From Hypsibius dujardini (lineage: Eukaryota > Tardigrada > Eutardigrada > Parachela > Hypsibiidae): 22,304 nucleotides of DNA. Positions 10,488 to 19,821 of the stretch are shown here, piece by piece. Both the position numbers and the translations under genes were made by a program. The notes under the pieces were generated by a model, which had not been told where the DNA came from, did not search any database, and saw nothing but the letters and a program-made list of their open reading frames with translations. Within the stretch, counting starts at the first letter, position 1. Each line of letters opens with the position of its first letter. The stretch spans positions 1 through 22,304 of the forward strand of contig LRSR01008843.1 of assembly GCA_001579985.1 (NCBI GenBank), given 5' to 3'.

Positions 10488-10538
10488 GTGCTGGTACCGG
10501 TAATTGCAGCGCACTCCATGTCCCCGCGGTACCAGCAC
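10488..10538. repeat. Hairpin: 11-bp perfect inverted repeat upstream of gene D
   Basis: GTGCTGGTACC at 10488-10498 is the exact reverse complement of GGTACCAGCAC at 10528-10538, with 29 bases between. It lies about 290 bp upstream of the gene D start codon. It could be a dyad binding site or chance. Confidence 0.6.
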
Positions 10539-10618
10539 CCCAGCATGTCGCAACCTTCGGTAATGATGTTCTTCCAATCATGCATGACGACACGGAATTG
10601 TGCACTGCCTTGGCAGAT

Positions 10619-10641
10619 CTCTCTCTCTCTCTCTCTCTCTT
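10619..10641. repeat. (CT)n microsatellite
   Basis: Eleven CT copies, about 190 bp upstream of the gene D start codon. Polypyrimidine/GAGA-type tracts occur in many invertebrate promoters, but nothing here proves a promoter role. Confidence 0.9.
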
Positions 10642-10829
10642 TCGCAAAGCAAAACAACTCTTCCGGTACTTCCGCCTGTTACATGCACACTTTCGCTACT
10701 CGATTGCATGTAAAATGGAGTGAAACGTGCGCCGCAGGAACACCCATCCTCCTTCTCTAACTAGGTTTTCTTTGAGAGCTTTATCTTTTTGCTTAACAAC
10801 TCCAGCCGGTAATTCAACTAACTGTCACA

Positions 10830-11942
10830 ATGGCCGCGACATGGTCAGGGCATACCCTGATCGCGGTGCTATCCGTCGTATGTTTTCTCTCCAATAATCT
10901 GACTTCCGCAGTACAGTTTCCCTGGGTAAGCAACCAAGTGTGGCACATGTTGAAAGCGATTTCGGTTTATAGCGGTTGGCGGTTTAGGCTGAAAGTCCGT
11001 TGAATGCGACGGAGTCGACTGTATCGGTCTTCGACCTTCGGGTCCCCGACTTCTCCACTGAGCAGGTTCAGCTGTTCCTTAATCAAACTGTCGCCGGTCG
11101 GGACTACCCCGATTTTCATACGATTCCGGTGACTAACTTCACATGCCGACAAGTGGAACAACCGGGTTATTACGCTGATCCGGACGTAAGTCTGCTTCTC
11201 TCTCTGGTCTACTTGTTTTCCTGTTTGCCGGTCTCTCCGCTTCGGCTTGCTGAATGCCTGTCTGTATCTTTGCTTGCCTGTTTATCGGTCGACGAATGTC
11301 TCCCTCTTTCTATGTCTGTATGTCAGTCTTCGTATCTGTGTATCTGTGTGTCTGTGTCTGTGTGTCTGCCTGCCTGTCTGCCCGTTTGTCTGAATGACTG
11401 ACTGTCAGCATTTCTGATTGCTACTGCCTGTCTACCAGGTGGTCAGCTGGTGTATCTATCTGCTTCTGTCTCCATTTGTTTGTCTGGGGTTTTCTTTTTT
11501 TCTATCTATCCATTTGTCTCCCCCCCCCGTTTATCTGTCAGTTGGTTTGTCTGGCTCTTTATCTTCCTGTTCATCTGTCTATGTTTGTGACTAACCCTAG
11601 CCTGAGGGGTGAAATGACATTCCCATGTTCCACAAAACAGACGGGCTGCCAGGTCTACAGACGCTGCGCCCCCGATGGCACCATGTTTTCCTACCTTTGC
11701 GGTGAGCAGACCGTCTTTGATCAGCTCCTCTTGACGTGCGATTTCTTCTACAAAGTCAACTGCAACATGTACGTCCAATTACTTCAAACCATCCCCCAGA
11801 GTACCGCTGGCCATGAATAGCACACTATACTTAGCAAAATGCACACCGTATCAAGGAATCAAGTATCCTTCTTTTCAGCTCGGTCGCCTACTACAACTAC
11901 GTCAACATGCACATGTACAAGAGCGGCCAGTCCGTTGGTTGA
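10830..11942 (+). CDS. Secreted peritrophin-A/CBM14 chitin-binding protein (gene D)
   Basis: Predicted secreted protein that binds chitin in cuticle, gut lining or egg covering. Four exons: 10830-10925, 10988-11185, 11641-11768 and 11879-11942, 161 aa in all, with a continuous frame. Residues 1-27 are a signal peptide, probably cut after TSA. A linker of about 55 residues with two N-glycosylation sequons (NAT, NQT) precedes one chitin-binding type-2 domain. Its six cysteines are at 85, 101, 107, 118, 131 and 139 (gaps of 15, 5, 10, 12 and 7), which matches the CBM14 pattern, and the GYYADPD...TGCQVYRRC signature is typical. A Tyr-rich tail ends at TGA 11940-11942. The frame is chosen by the CBM14 match up to Cys139; the last exon rests on splice phase and is a little less certain. 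Confidence 0.9.
11186..11640 (+). repeat. Degenerate TCTG/CTGT repeat filling gene D intron 2
   Basis: The 455-bp intron between CBM14 Cys1 and Cys2 is dominated by CTGTCTG, TTTGTCTG and CTGCCTG words. The donor is GTAAGT and the acceptor AAAACAG. Leu/Ser/Val/Cys-rich frames across it are not coding. Confidence 0.85.
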
Positions 11943-12075
11943 TCCCAACAACCAACGACGAGGACGAGGACGATCTCTCACGCAGTCTTACAGCAGACGG
12001 ATCAACCAACTTCCGGCAAATACAAAAGCGGAAACACATCCAACAACCTTTGGATAAAAATACGGGTCGACACTC

Positions 12076-12085
12076 AATAAATAAA
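12076..12085 (+). terminator. Likely polyadenylation signal of gene D
   Basis: Two overlapping AATAAA hexamers (12076-12081 and 12080-12085) lie about 135 bp after the gene D stop codon on its strand, a usual distance for cleavage and polyadenylation. Confidence 0.55.
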
Positions 12086-12150
12086 TACTACCTCAATTTT
12101 CTAAATTTCTAACCAATCGCTCCTCCCCGGGTATCCTCCCACGTGCACTT

Positions 12151-12166
12151 CACACACACACACACA

Positions 12167-12197
<31 letters not shown>
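12151..12197. repeat. Compound (CA)n(CT)n microsatellite between convergent genes
   Basis: About nine CA copies followed directly by about 14 CT copies. It lies between the gene D 3' end and the XRN1 stop codon, in the 438-bp gap between the two stop codons. Confidence 0.95.
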
Positions 12198-12380
12198 GAA
12201 ATATTCCAAACAAAAAGTGTGTCCATTTCCTACCCCATAAAACTCAAAATCGCAGATTTGTCTGTGTTTCAAAACTCAAAGAGACTATCTAAGGATAAAA
12301 ACTACCCAACCAAACAAACACAAAAAATACTGCAGGAGATCTTCCTGAGTCAGTCGCAGTGCCGCCGTCTTCCCTTCTTC

Positions 12381-15300
12381 TCAGCCGGTTCGCACCGGCT
12401 CGGCGTGCAGGAAGAACTTTTGCCCGTGCTTCTGCTGCATCTCCCACTGCTTGCGCTGGCCGTGCGACAGGTTCAGCAGCGCGTACGCCGGCGTCTCAAA
12501 GCTCTTGGTCATGTGATCGCCCACAGAGAAGGCTTTGTCGTAGAGGACGGTCAGGCTGTCGCGCGAGCTCAGCAGCTCGGCCTTGGCGATGCCGATCACG
12601 GTGCCGCGGAGGCCCACAGGGATGACGGAGCCCTCACGGACGTTGACGACCCGGTCGTAGACTTCCCATGTGACAGTGGGGTCGGGCGCGACCTTATCAG
12701 TCTCCTCGGTCCACTGTTAAAGCGAGTGAGACAATGAAATATATGAAGGCTCAATGGAGCAATCAATCAACACGACAAAGACAAAATTGACAACTGGCAG
12801 GCAGGCAGAAAACCAAGCCAGACAGACGCGGAACTCAACAGGCAGACACGCGCATCACCACTCACCTTGTATAACAGCCGCGGAATGACGACCGTCCGCA
12901 ACGTCCCCGGTCGACGCTGGCTGGCGGCATGCACTCCAGTTTGGATGGCTTCCAGAATGTAGTCATCCAGAAACTCTGCGCCGCATGTCTGTTGGTTCTG
13001 CTTGGCGGTCGGTAGCGTGGCCAGGAAGGCCTTTATCTCCTGCAGCTTGGCAGCACCCCGCCGGGGGTAGATGTTCTCCATGAAGGGATCTTGGCAGCCG
13101 CTGTCCAGAAGGAACTCAAACAGCTCCGGGAAGCGTTTGCGGTAGTCGTAGAGGATGTCTAGCACGCGGTTGGAGTAGAGCCAGGTGAACTCGCCCGGAT
13201 TGTTGTCCTGCTCCACGCGCTTGGTGTAGCCCCTCATCTATCAACGGCAATCCCAATAAAAAATCTCTTCAATTTCAACAATTTTCTGACATCAACAACT
13301 TTTCCGACAATCAATCCTAATTCAAAACGTGATTTAGAATCCAGCTGCGCAACCAAAAACATTCTTCCATGTCAGTGGGCGGAGCTATAGGCCATTTATA
13401 GAAAAGACCTCCAGTGCCTCTGTTCATGGTCGCTAGCCTCAATAGCGACTCGCTATTGAGCCTAGCTCCGCCCCCTTTACCCGAAGACGATTTCCGGTGA
13501 TGCCAATAGACTTCGAATTGCATTGTGCGATAGATAAGGATAGCTCACCTCGGTATTGGCCTTGGTGGCTTTCAATGACAGCCCAATGTTGACCTTGTCT
13601 TCTGAGTCGCCGTTGATCCTAGCGAAGACGGTTCCGGTGAGTCGCGACACGATCGGCGGGCTCATATTCAGCACTTTGGCAGCCTTGAAAGCCGGTTCGT
13701 ACTGAGCCGAGATGCCCTGTAGAACGCGAGACAAAAAATCATATTCCAACAGATCTCCTAAATTAAGGATATCCCAGCCAAAGCAAACACATACTCGCTC
13801 TTGCCGCATGACAGTCTCCAAATTCGGTTCGGTGGGGTAGTTGATGACCAGTTGCACCACTCCCTGCCGATGATTATGCAATTCAACCTAAAAAGATCCA
13901 TGCCAAAGTCAGTACTGCGAATCTGGTCGATTGATTGACTATCGAGTTTGAAGGCCGAAATATATTTTTACATAAAGATTCATCGATTAATTGATTGATT
14001 ACAATTGAATAAAACGGGGAACCTTAAAACCGACTGCTTGATTGGTTGATTCGAAACAAGATATACGATTCTTACCCTTCCTTGGTGGCCATAGAAAGGA
14101 TGTGCCATCAAAAAGACCTGCGAGCCGACCGGAAACAATGCATCCACAAAGATCCGCTTCGGTGGCTTAGCTGCCTCGTGTTCGCTGTCTCGGGTGACCA
14201 GTTGCATCGGGAACGGGACAACTTCGTCTGAGAAGATGGGTTCGAGAAACGCCCGCCCGTCCTTTTTGATGTTGTAATGGTCGCCGACGCGTAGACTGAC
14301 GTAAAGCAACACCTCAATCTTCCCTGGTTCAATTCCTTTTCGTGTTTTTAGCCTGAAGAGACAATACAGAAAGAAACCAGATTAACTGAGTTTAAGACAA
14401 TGTAATTAGCTTTGTGAATTGCGATGTTACCGTGATTCAATGTCTTTGACAAGCTGCTCGTGAATGCTGATCTCTGCGGCACTCATTGCGGTCGTGACGA
14501 TTTCTGGAGTTTGATTCAACCGGTGAAAGTCCTTGTTGGCGATGGAACTCTTCATCAGCCCGTCTGTAGCCCATTCCGCGCGGGCTTTGGTGTGGTTGGG
14601 CCAGTTGACATAGACGTCGCCGCCGAGCATATCTTCCGCTTCCCGTAAGTAGTTCTAAAATGGAGATCCAGGACGGCTACTCAGTGTCAGTCTGCTCGTC
14701 TGTTTGTATGACTGCCTGTATGTTTGCTTGTTTGTCTGTCTGTCTGTCTGCCCATTTCTCTGCCTGCCTGCCTTTTATCTCTCTAACTGTGTCTGCCATT
14801 CTGTTTATCAGTCAGTCTAAATGTCTGTCTGTACTCCTGTTGCTGTAGGGGAATTATATTAATTGTTTATCCCTGTCTGCTCAGTCTAATTGTCTTCGTG
14901 TCTGTCTGTCTACCTGCTGTCTCTACGTTTGAACTACCCCTGCGATCGTATGTCTGTCTGAAGGTCAATCGCAAGTCAACTTACCGCTTCGGGATCGGTG
15001 GCGATCTTCAGCACCATACTCTTCCCCTCGCTACGCCGAGTGAAAATTTGCACTCCACCTCGCTTGAGCTCACCCTGATGAAGAACAACAATAGCTCCAT
15101 TAAATCACACCTAACATTACCCTATGAACGAACCGACGACGACTCACAGTATGCTCCACGAATCCCAACGTCGGAAAGCCCGGTGAGTACATCTCGCCCG
15201 TCAAGAAGGGGCCCTTTTTTATCGATTCGCGCTTGAGACAGTGGAACTTATAGTCGTAATGCATTATTCTACACGAAGGAAGACAGGAGTATGAGATAAC

Positions 15301-18300
15301 GCAATACAAAACGCCGAAGGCACCACCTACGTAGCACGGCAGGGATGGATGGGGGGAAGGCTTCGGGACGGCGGAGCGTACGGATGCGGGGACGGCTGCT
15401 GAGAGAAGCGGAAGACGAGGCCCGGCCCGACCCGGTTGCGGTTCAGCTCTGCCGGGGTTAGATGGGTTGAGCGCTCCTTTACACAAACCAGCAAGCGATT
15501 CTACAGCAGGAAGAATATCGATTACAGGAGAAATGTACAAAAAGACAACTGAACGAATAACACAGACTGACCGCTAGACAGATAGATTGATAGGTAGCAA
15601 ACAAAAAGACGGACAGACAAACAGACAGTCAGAAAGACAGACAGATTGCAAAACAAATGGCTAAACAACAGAAAAATAAAGCGACAGGCAGAGACAGACA
15701 GACAGACCGACAGCAGACAAATGCAGACAGACGAGAAGAGGGTGCTCAGCAATTAAATCAAGCGTCGGCGAACCTCCTCGATGAAGGGAATAAGCACCAC
15801 CGCCTCCCAATCATTGGCTTTGCCATTCATATCGGTGGCAAAGTCTTCCGGATAAAAGTCGTAAATTGGACTTGACGAGTTAAATAGCGACTGCAAAGAA
15901 GAGACTAATTCAGAATAAGGAATGAAAAAAATTATACAATCCAAGAACACATACATGAAACGAGGTAGGAAGGCAGGATTTGCTTCTCGCGGGGAGCACC
16001 GCTAGCAACTGCTCGAACGGCTTGAACGGTACGGCCATCTCGAAAGTCCCATCAAGAGTGCCAAAGTTTTTGAGGTCGGAAATGTACGGAGCATAATGGT
16101 AGGGATAATACCTGAAAAGTACAGAGAAAAGCGCAGCGATTAGTCATGACTGCGCGGTATGAAACAAAAACACGCCCCTGCACTCACCAGCTCCAGGACG
16201 GAACCCCGTGATAATAATAATGCAAATTCCACTGGATCGCACGCACGTATTCACATGCCAGATCCGCAAGCGTCTCACTATCAAAAGTAAAGTTTGAATT
16301 TAACATCTCAAAATGACTAGGCTCAAAATGATCCTACTTACTCGTTAACCTCGACCAGCCGTAGTTTCTCCTTGTAATACTTCTCCTTATGTGCAAACAA
16401 CTTCTGTTGTAGTATGGCTATACAAAAAACAGTGGAAGAATTAAAAACACTTTCCCGTTAGGCTGAGAAGTCTGCTTTCCAAATGAAGTCGTCCGTGACG
16501 CCTTTTGATCTAATTGACTAACTGTTTTCTGTCCGGATGATTAACCGTACATGGAACCGATGAATTTGAATTCTTAAGGATCAGTTGGTATACTCGACAT
16601 TTTCTTCATACCATTAGTATCTTCCTCGTCGCTGTCTCCGTCCTCCGGCATTTTCTCAAACTTGAAGTCATCCTTCCCCGCGGCATCCCACAGGTCGGGA
16701 TCACACATCAACGCTGCCCCCAATTCCGCGCCTCCCTTCTTCTCCATCCAGGAGAGATCGTCCATTTCGTCCTCCACCTTGTCCAAATCATTTCGCTCCA
16801 GTTCACTGAGGAAGGCCTGGAACCGATCCAGCTGCAGGTAACCGCCCTCGTTGAGGTAGCCCTTCAGCGTGGGCAGCACGCGCTTGTACGCGTCGTAGAT
16901 ATCTTCAAAGGCACTTTTATTGATGTGCAGGCCCGGAAGGTGAGGGATAAAGTCGTTGCCGACGAGGAAGCCCATGAGAATCCAGTCGTCGATAATCTTC
17001 TCAAAGTCATATTGGAACGGCAAGGTATCCTGCAAACAGATTAAACTTTTAATTTAATTTAATTTCAGAGAAAATCCTTAAATAGCCTTTTTATTTAACT
17101 TCAGATCAATTAATTATTTAACTATTAACTTGTTTCACATCAATAAAGCAGATAAATTCGATAAAAAAACGCCATCAATCAACTAAGCGACTAATAATAA
17201 ATGTTCGCTCAACTTGATAAGCTTACCCTGAGAGATTCAAATTCGTGGTCCAGATATCCCCGCATCAGGGATAAGTGTAGAAGATGAAAGGTGATCTTTT
17301 CCGGATTCGTCTCACTAAACACCAAAGCACAAGCATTCACAAAAATGGAACCATCCCGCGAAAGAGGTATCGAATGTGCTTACGCAGCTTCCGAGCTCTT
17401 TCCAAACTTGACTTCTTCACGCAGTAGTGAGATAAACGGCTCATGGACAGAAAGACCGAGCATAATCTGACAAAACAAACCAAGCAAAGCGGTGAAAAGA
17501 TCACCTATCATAAACCAAGGAACGGAACCCAAGGAACGGAACCCAAGGAACGGAACCCAAGGAACGCTCATACCAAATCGGCATCCAACCCGTACAGACA
17601 GTGCCGCGTGTAGGGGTCGTAGTTCGGCTGAGATCGGATAAAGCGGATGTAGTCCAAAATCTTGTGCTCACCCTCACCGGGTACCTAAACATGCTCCACT
17701 TGATTTCTCGGTACTAAAAAGGAGCGATGCGCGCAAGCTTGAGAAAGCAGCATAAAGCACGTACCAAATGACTAGAATAGTGAACTTCAACTTTCTGCCA
17801 CGAGGGATCTGTGGAGATTTTCTTGGCAATGCTATACTGCAGGAAGTTGTCCAGCCGTTCCATGAAGTCGGTGCCTGAAACACACAAAACGCAACGGTAA
17901 TTTCGAACAGCATCTTCAATAAGTCCGAGTTGAGCAGTGAAACTTCTGAATAAAACTAAACAGAAATACGCGAAACTAAAGCTCTGATAGTTGATAGTTG
18001 AAAACACAACTCAACTCAACTCAATCAATCAATCAATCAATCAATCAGATCTACTTATTGCAGAATTGGAACATTACCAGGCGTGATGACGTTGGAATCG
18101 AAGCGCGCCTCCTCCGCCAGCTTCTTCCCTTCCCGACGAGCCTGTAGTTCCTGCTCCTTCGCATCCTTGGCCGTCCTGAAAGCCACAACTGAATGATAAA
18201 ACGCCAAAGGGAGGGATCGAACACGCGTGAAGGAGGCTTTAGCGAACCTGAAACGACGTCCTCGCTGCTGATTCATCTTCGCTCGCGGCGCACACCCATC

Positions 18301-18938
18301 GATAGCCAGGAAGAGGACTTTCTTTGGCCGGATGAAGCTGAAGAGTACCTGAATTGAACAGACGTCAGTTCCAACCAAAAATGAAACTGGATGGGGAAAA
18401 CAAGCGCAATTACAATAATAAAAACTGGCAAGTTCAGCTTATCAACCAATCAATCCCCAACAATTAACGACGAATCAAGCATAGGCACTGTAATATGAAA
18501 GCCGCTCGTTGATTGCTCGATTAGACCAAGATTCAAAAAATGGGATAATCCCTCATTCTCACGATTTCGGCGGTGGATGCGTTTTGAAATAACTCATTTA
18601 TGAAAAAATTCGAAGGTAAATCAGTGTAGGTGGAAATGACTGCGGGAATTTCACTCCGACTCACATTTATGTAGCTGAAGACGCTTTTAAAGATTTCCTC
18701 CTCGGAAATGCGGAAATTGACATCCGCATCATTCGGATGGGAGCAGTGGTGAATGATACCGTTCATGTCCAGGTAGAAGTTGTCGAACTCCGGAATCTGG
18801 AGACATGACTGGTGAAAACAACTAGCGACCCAGGAAGATTCGGATTGTCAAGACAAAACTTACACCATCTTCTTTGACCAAAGAGCTGAGGCAAGGATAG
18901 CGCTCTGAGATCCATCTGTAAAATTTGGGCACTCCCAT
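12381..18938 (-). CDS. XRN1: 5'-3' exoribonuclease 1 (XRN1/Pacman), 22 exons, complete
   Basis: Degrades decapped 5'-monophosphate mRNA in the cytoplasm. Exons: 18938-18864, 18796-18665, 18348-18248, 18175-18078, 17874-17765, 17684-17574, 17466-17384, 17314-17227, 17029-16612, 16417-16342, 16277-16188, 16111-15955, 15890-15774, 15500-15331, 15268-15148, 15074-14985, 14654-14431, 14352-14076, 13887-13795, 13716-13549, 13237-12866, 12713-12381. All phases agree; total 1167 aa. The N terminus MGVPKFYRW is diagnostic. Metal-binding acids fall at family positions Asp35, Asp86, Glu176, Glu178, Asp206, Asp208 and Asp292, and Lys93, Gln97, Arg100 and Arg101 form the 5'-phosphate pocket; His41 is present. 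The [12 protein letters not shown] motif and the PAZ/Tudor, KOW, winged-helix and SH3-like regions follow. The protein stops about 25 residues after the SH3-like LLNLSHG motif, so the long disordered tail of human (about 1700 aa) or fly XRN1 is absent. Confidence 0.96.
13377..13473. repeat. Small foldback element in XRN1 intron 20
   Basis: GGGCGGAGCTA (13377-13387) is the exact reverse complement of TAGCTCCGCCC (13463-13473). Inside it, 13432-13447 and 13451-13466 pair in 15 of 16 positions with a 3-base loop. The whole fits a MITE of about 100 bp without coding capacity. A 15-bp stretch at its left end (13372-13386) matches 2471-2485 in the other foldback region at 14 of 15 bases. Confidence 0.7.
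14691..14930. repeat. Degenerate TCTG repeat in XRN1 intron 16
   Basis: TGTCTGTCTGTCTG with TTTG and CCTG variants on the plus strand, within the intron 14984-14655. On the XRN1 sense strand it reads CAGACAGA. Confidence 0.85.
15545..15735. repeat. Degenerate CAGA repeat in XRN1 intron 13
   Basis: ACAGACAGACAG with AGATAGAT variants on the plus strand, within the intron 15773-15501. On the XRN1 sense strand it reads CTGTCTGT, the orientation opposite to that of intron 16. Confidence 0.85.
17517..17566. repeat. 14-bp minisatellite, 3.6 copies, in XRN1 intron 6
   Basis: The unit AAGGAACGGAACCC is repeated three times exactly, followed by a partial fourth copy. It lies within the 107-bp intron 17573-17467 and makes up nearly half of it. 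Confidence 0.95.
18003..18048. repeat. (CAACT)n and (CAAT)n microsatellite in XRN1 intron 4
   Basis: CAACTCAACTCAACTCAA runs into about six copies of TCAA, inside the intron 18077-17875. ATCA/TCAA runs also occur at 1817, 12755, 19040 and 22083. Confidence 0.9.
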
Positions 18939-19075
18939 TTTTGCTGCCTCCAAGAACGATAAACACAAACTTCAAAAGTTTCAAAATGGCTGAAAAATAT
19001 CAGATTCTTCTTGTAAAATAACGTGTTCGGAAGCTCTACTCAATTAATCAATCCATTTCGTGGAAGAATACATGC

Positions 19076-19095
19076 CTTGTTCACGTGCGAACAAG
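19076..19095. repeat. Hairpin 1 upstream of XRN1 with CACGTG core
   Basis: CTTGTTC (19076-19082) and GAACAAG (19089-19095) are exact inverted repeats around ACGTGC; the loop and last stem base include the E-box-like CACGTG. It lies about 140 bp upstream of the XRN1 start codon. Confidence 0.7.
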
Positions 19096-19146
19096 TCTCA
19101 ATGATAAAAGACGGGTTGTTTGGCCGATTAATTGATTTTGTGACAA

Positions 19147-19178
19147 AATATGCCTTGGTTGAGCGAACAAGGCATATT
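19147..19178. repeat. Hairpin 2 upstream of XRN1
   Basis: AATATGCCTTG (19147-19157) and CAAGGCATATT (19168-19178) are perfect 11-bp inverted repeats around a 10-base loop. The words TGCCTTG and GCGAACAAG are shared with hairpin 1, so the two look like diverged copies. Confidence 0.75.
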
Positions 19179-19821
19179 GCTCATGCACAACACGAGCAAT
19201 CGCGAATGCCGGAGTACCATTTGATATCCCTTCCAGTACGCCTATGTGATTGTTACTTTAACTCAACCCGAAGGATCATTCCTACCTTAATACTTTTACT
19301 GTCGTTTTCCCCGAGCATTTTGTTTTAGGTCCTGCTGGATACATCTCCGGCCATCCTTTGTTTGCTATCTTTGTTATGCTGCTGTATCGTTTGTTGCTTC
19401 CTGCACTCAGGAGCGATTGCTCTGGACACATATGCGTGTTCTGCTAGTACTGTACTGACCAACTGATTCTTTAGGACATTGTCGTCCTATTGCTGATCCT
19501 TTTCTTTACTGGTAGATCTTATAATAATGAAAATTTTACGTAATTATTACGCTGAATTCCTGCTGAGTGCTGACAGCCCAGCGCAACAGGAAGCAAATAT
19601 TTATGAAAAAAACCCAAGAGGTGAAAAAAAGTTATCAAAATATATCACAATACAGTACAACAAAGAGTACGTAAAAAAGAAGGCCGTCAGCGAGGATAGC
19701 GAGGTCCAAAATTGTACCCCGTGACGGCGACGACACACCCAACAAACAAATTGCAACAAAAATTGCCAAGCACTACTAAGCACTGCCAACAAAGCGTCTT
19801 CGTCTATAAGATTATGCTGCT

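Larger units (their letters stand above)
8852..10829. other. AT-rich spacer between divergent genes C and D
   Basis: Nearly 2 kb between the start codons of gene C (minus) and gene D (plus), so it should contain both promoters. I recognise no coding sequence. It holds a degenerate TTTTAACTTTTACC array (about 9376-9430), an ACTTCACA array (about 9887-9944), a hairpin (10488-10538) and a (CT)n run (10619-10641). Reading frames here, such as 10078-10305, lack motifs and conserved character. Confidence 0.6.
18939..19821. other. Spacer between XRN1 and DONSON; probable XRN1 promoter region
   Basis: An 883-bp gap between the DONSON stop codon and the XRN1 start codon, both on the minus strand. It should contain the XRN1 promoter and the DONSON 3' end. 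Two hairpins (19076-19095 and 19147-19178) stand out. A 65-codon frame at 19527-19724 (plus strand) is Lys-rich with no motif and is not called. Confidence 0.6.

Noticed and set aside
12219-12737. 172-codon plus-strand open frame
   Set aside because: It is the complement of XRN1 exon 22, whose minus-strand frame matches the family SH3-like region; the plus frame is a shadow of GC-rich codons.
15100-15540. Uninterrupted 146-codon minus-strand frame spanning XRN1 exons 14-15
   Set aside because: Only the 15268-15148 part matches XRN1 in that frame. Exon 14 uses another frame, which gives the expected NRLL...[10 protein letters not shown] segment after splicing.
18213-18222. Sequence like a tRNA B box (GTTCGATCCC on the minus strand)
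   Set aside because: The flanking bases cannot form a T-arm stem and there is no A box; it lies inside the 72-bp XRN1 intron 3.
19527-19724. 65-codon plus-strand frame in the XRN1-DONSON gap
   Set aside because: Lys/Glu-rich composition follows from A-rich DNA; no motif, no splice partner, no family resemblance.
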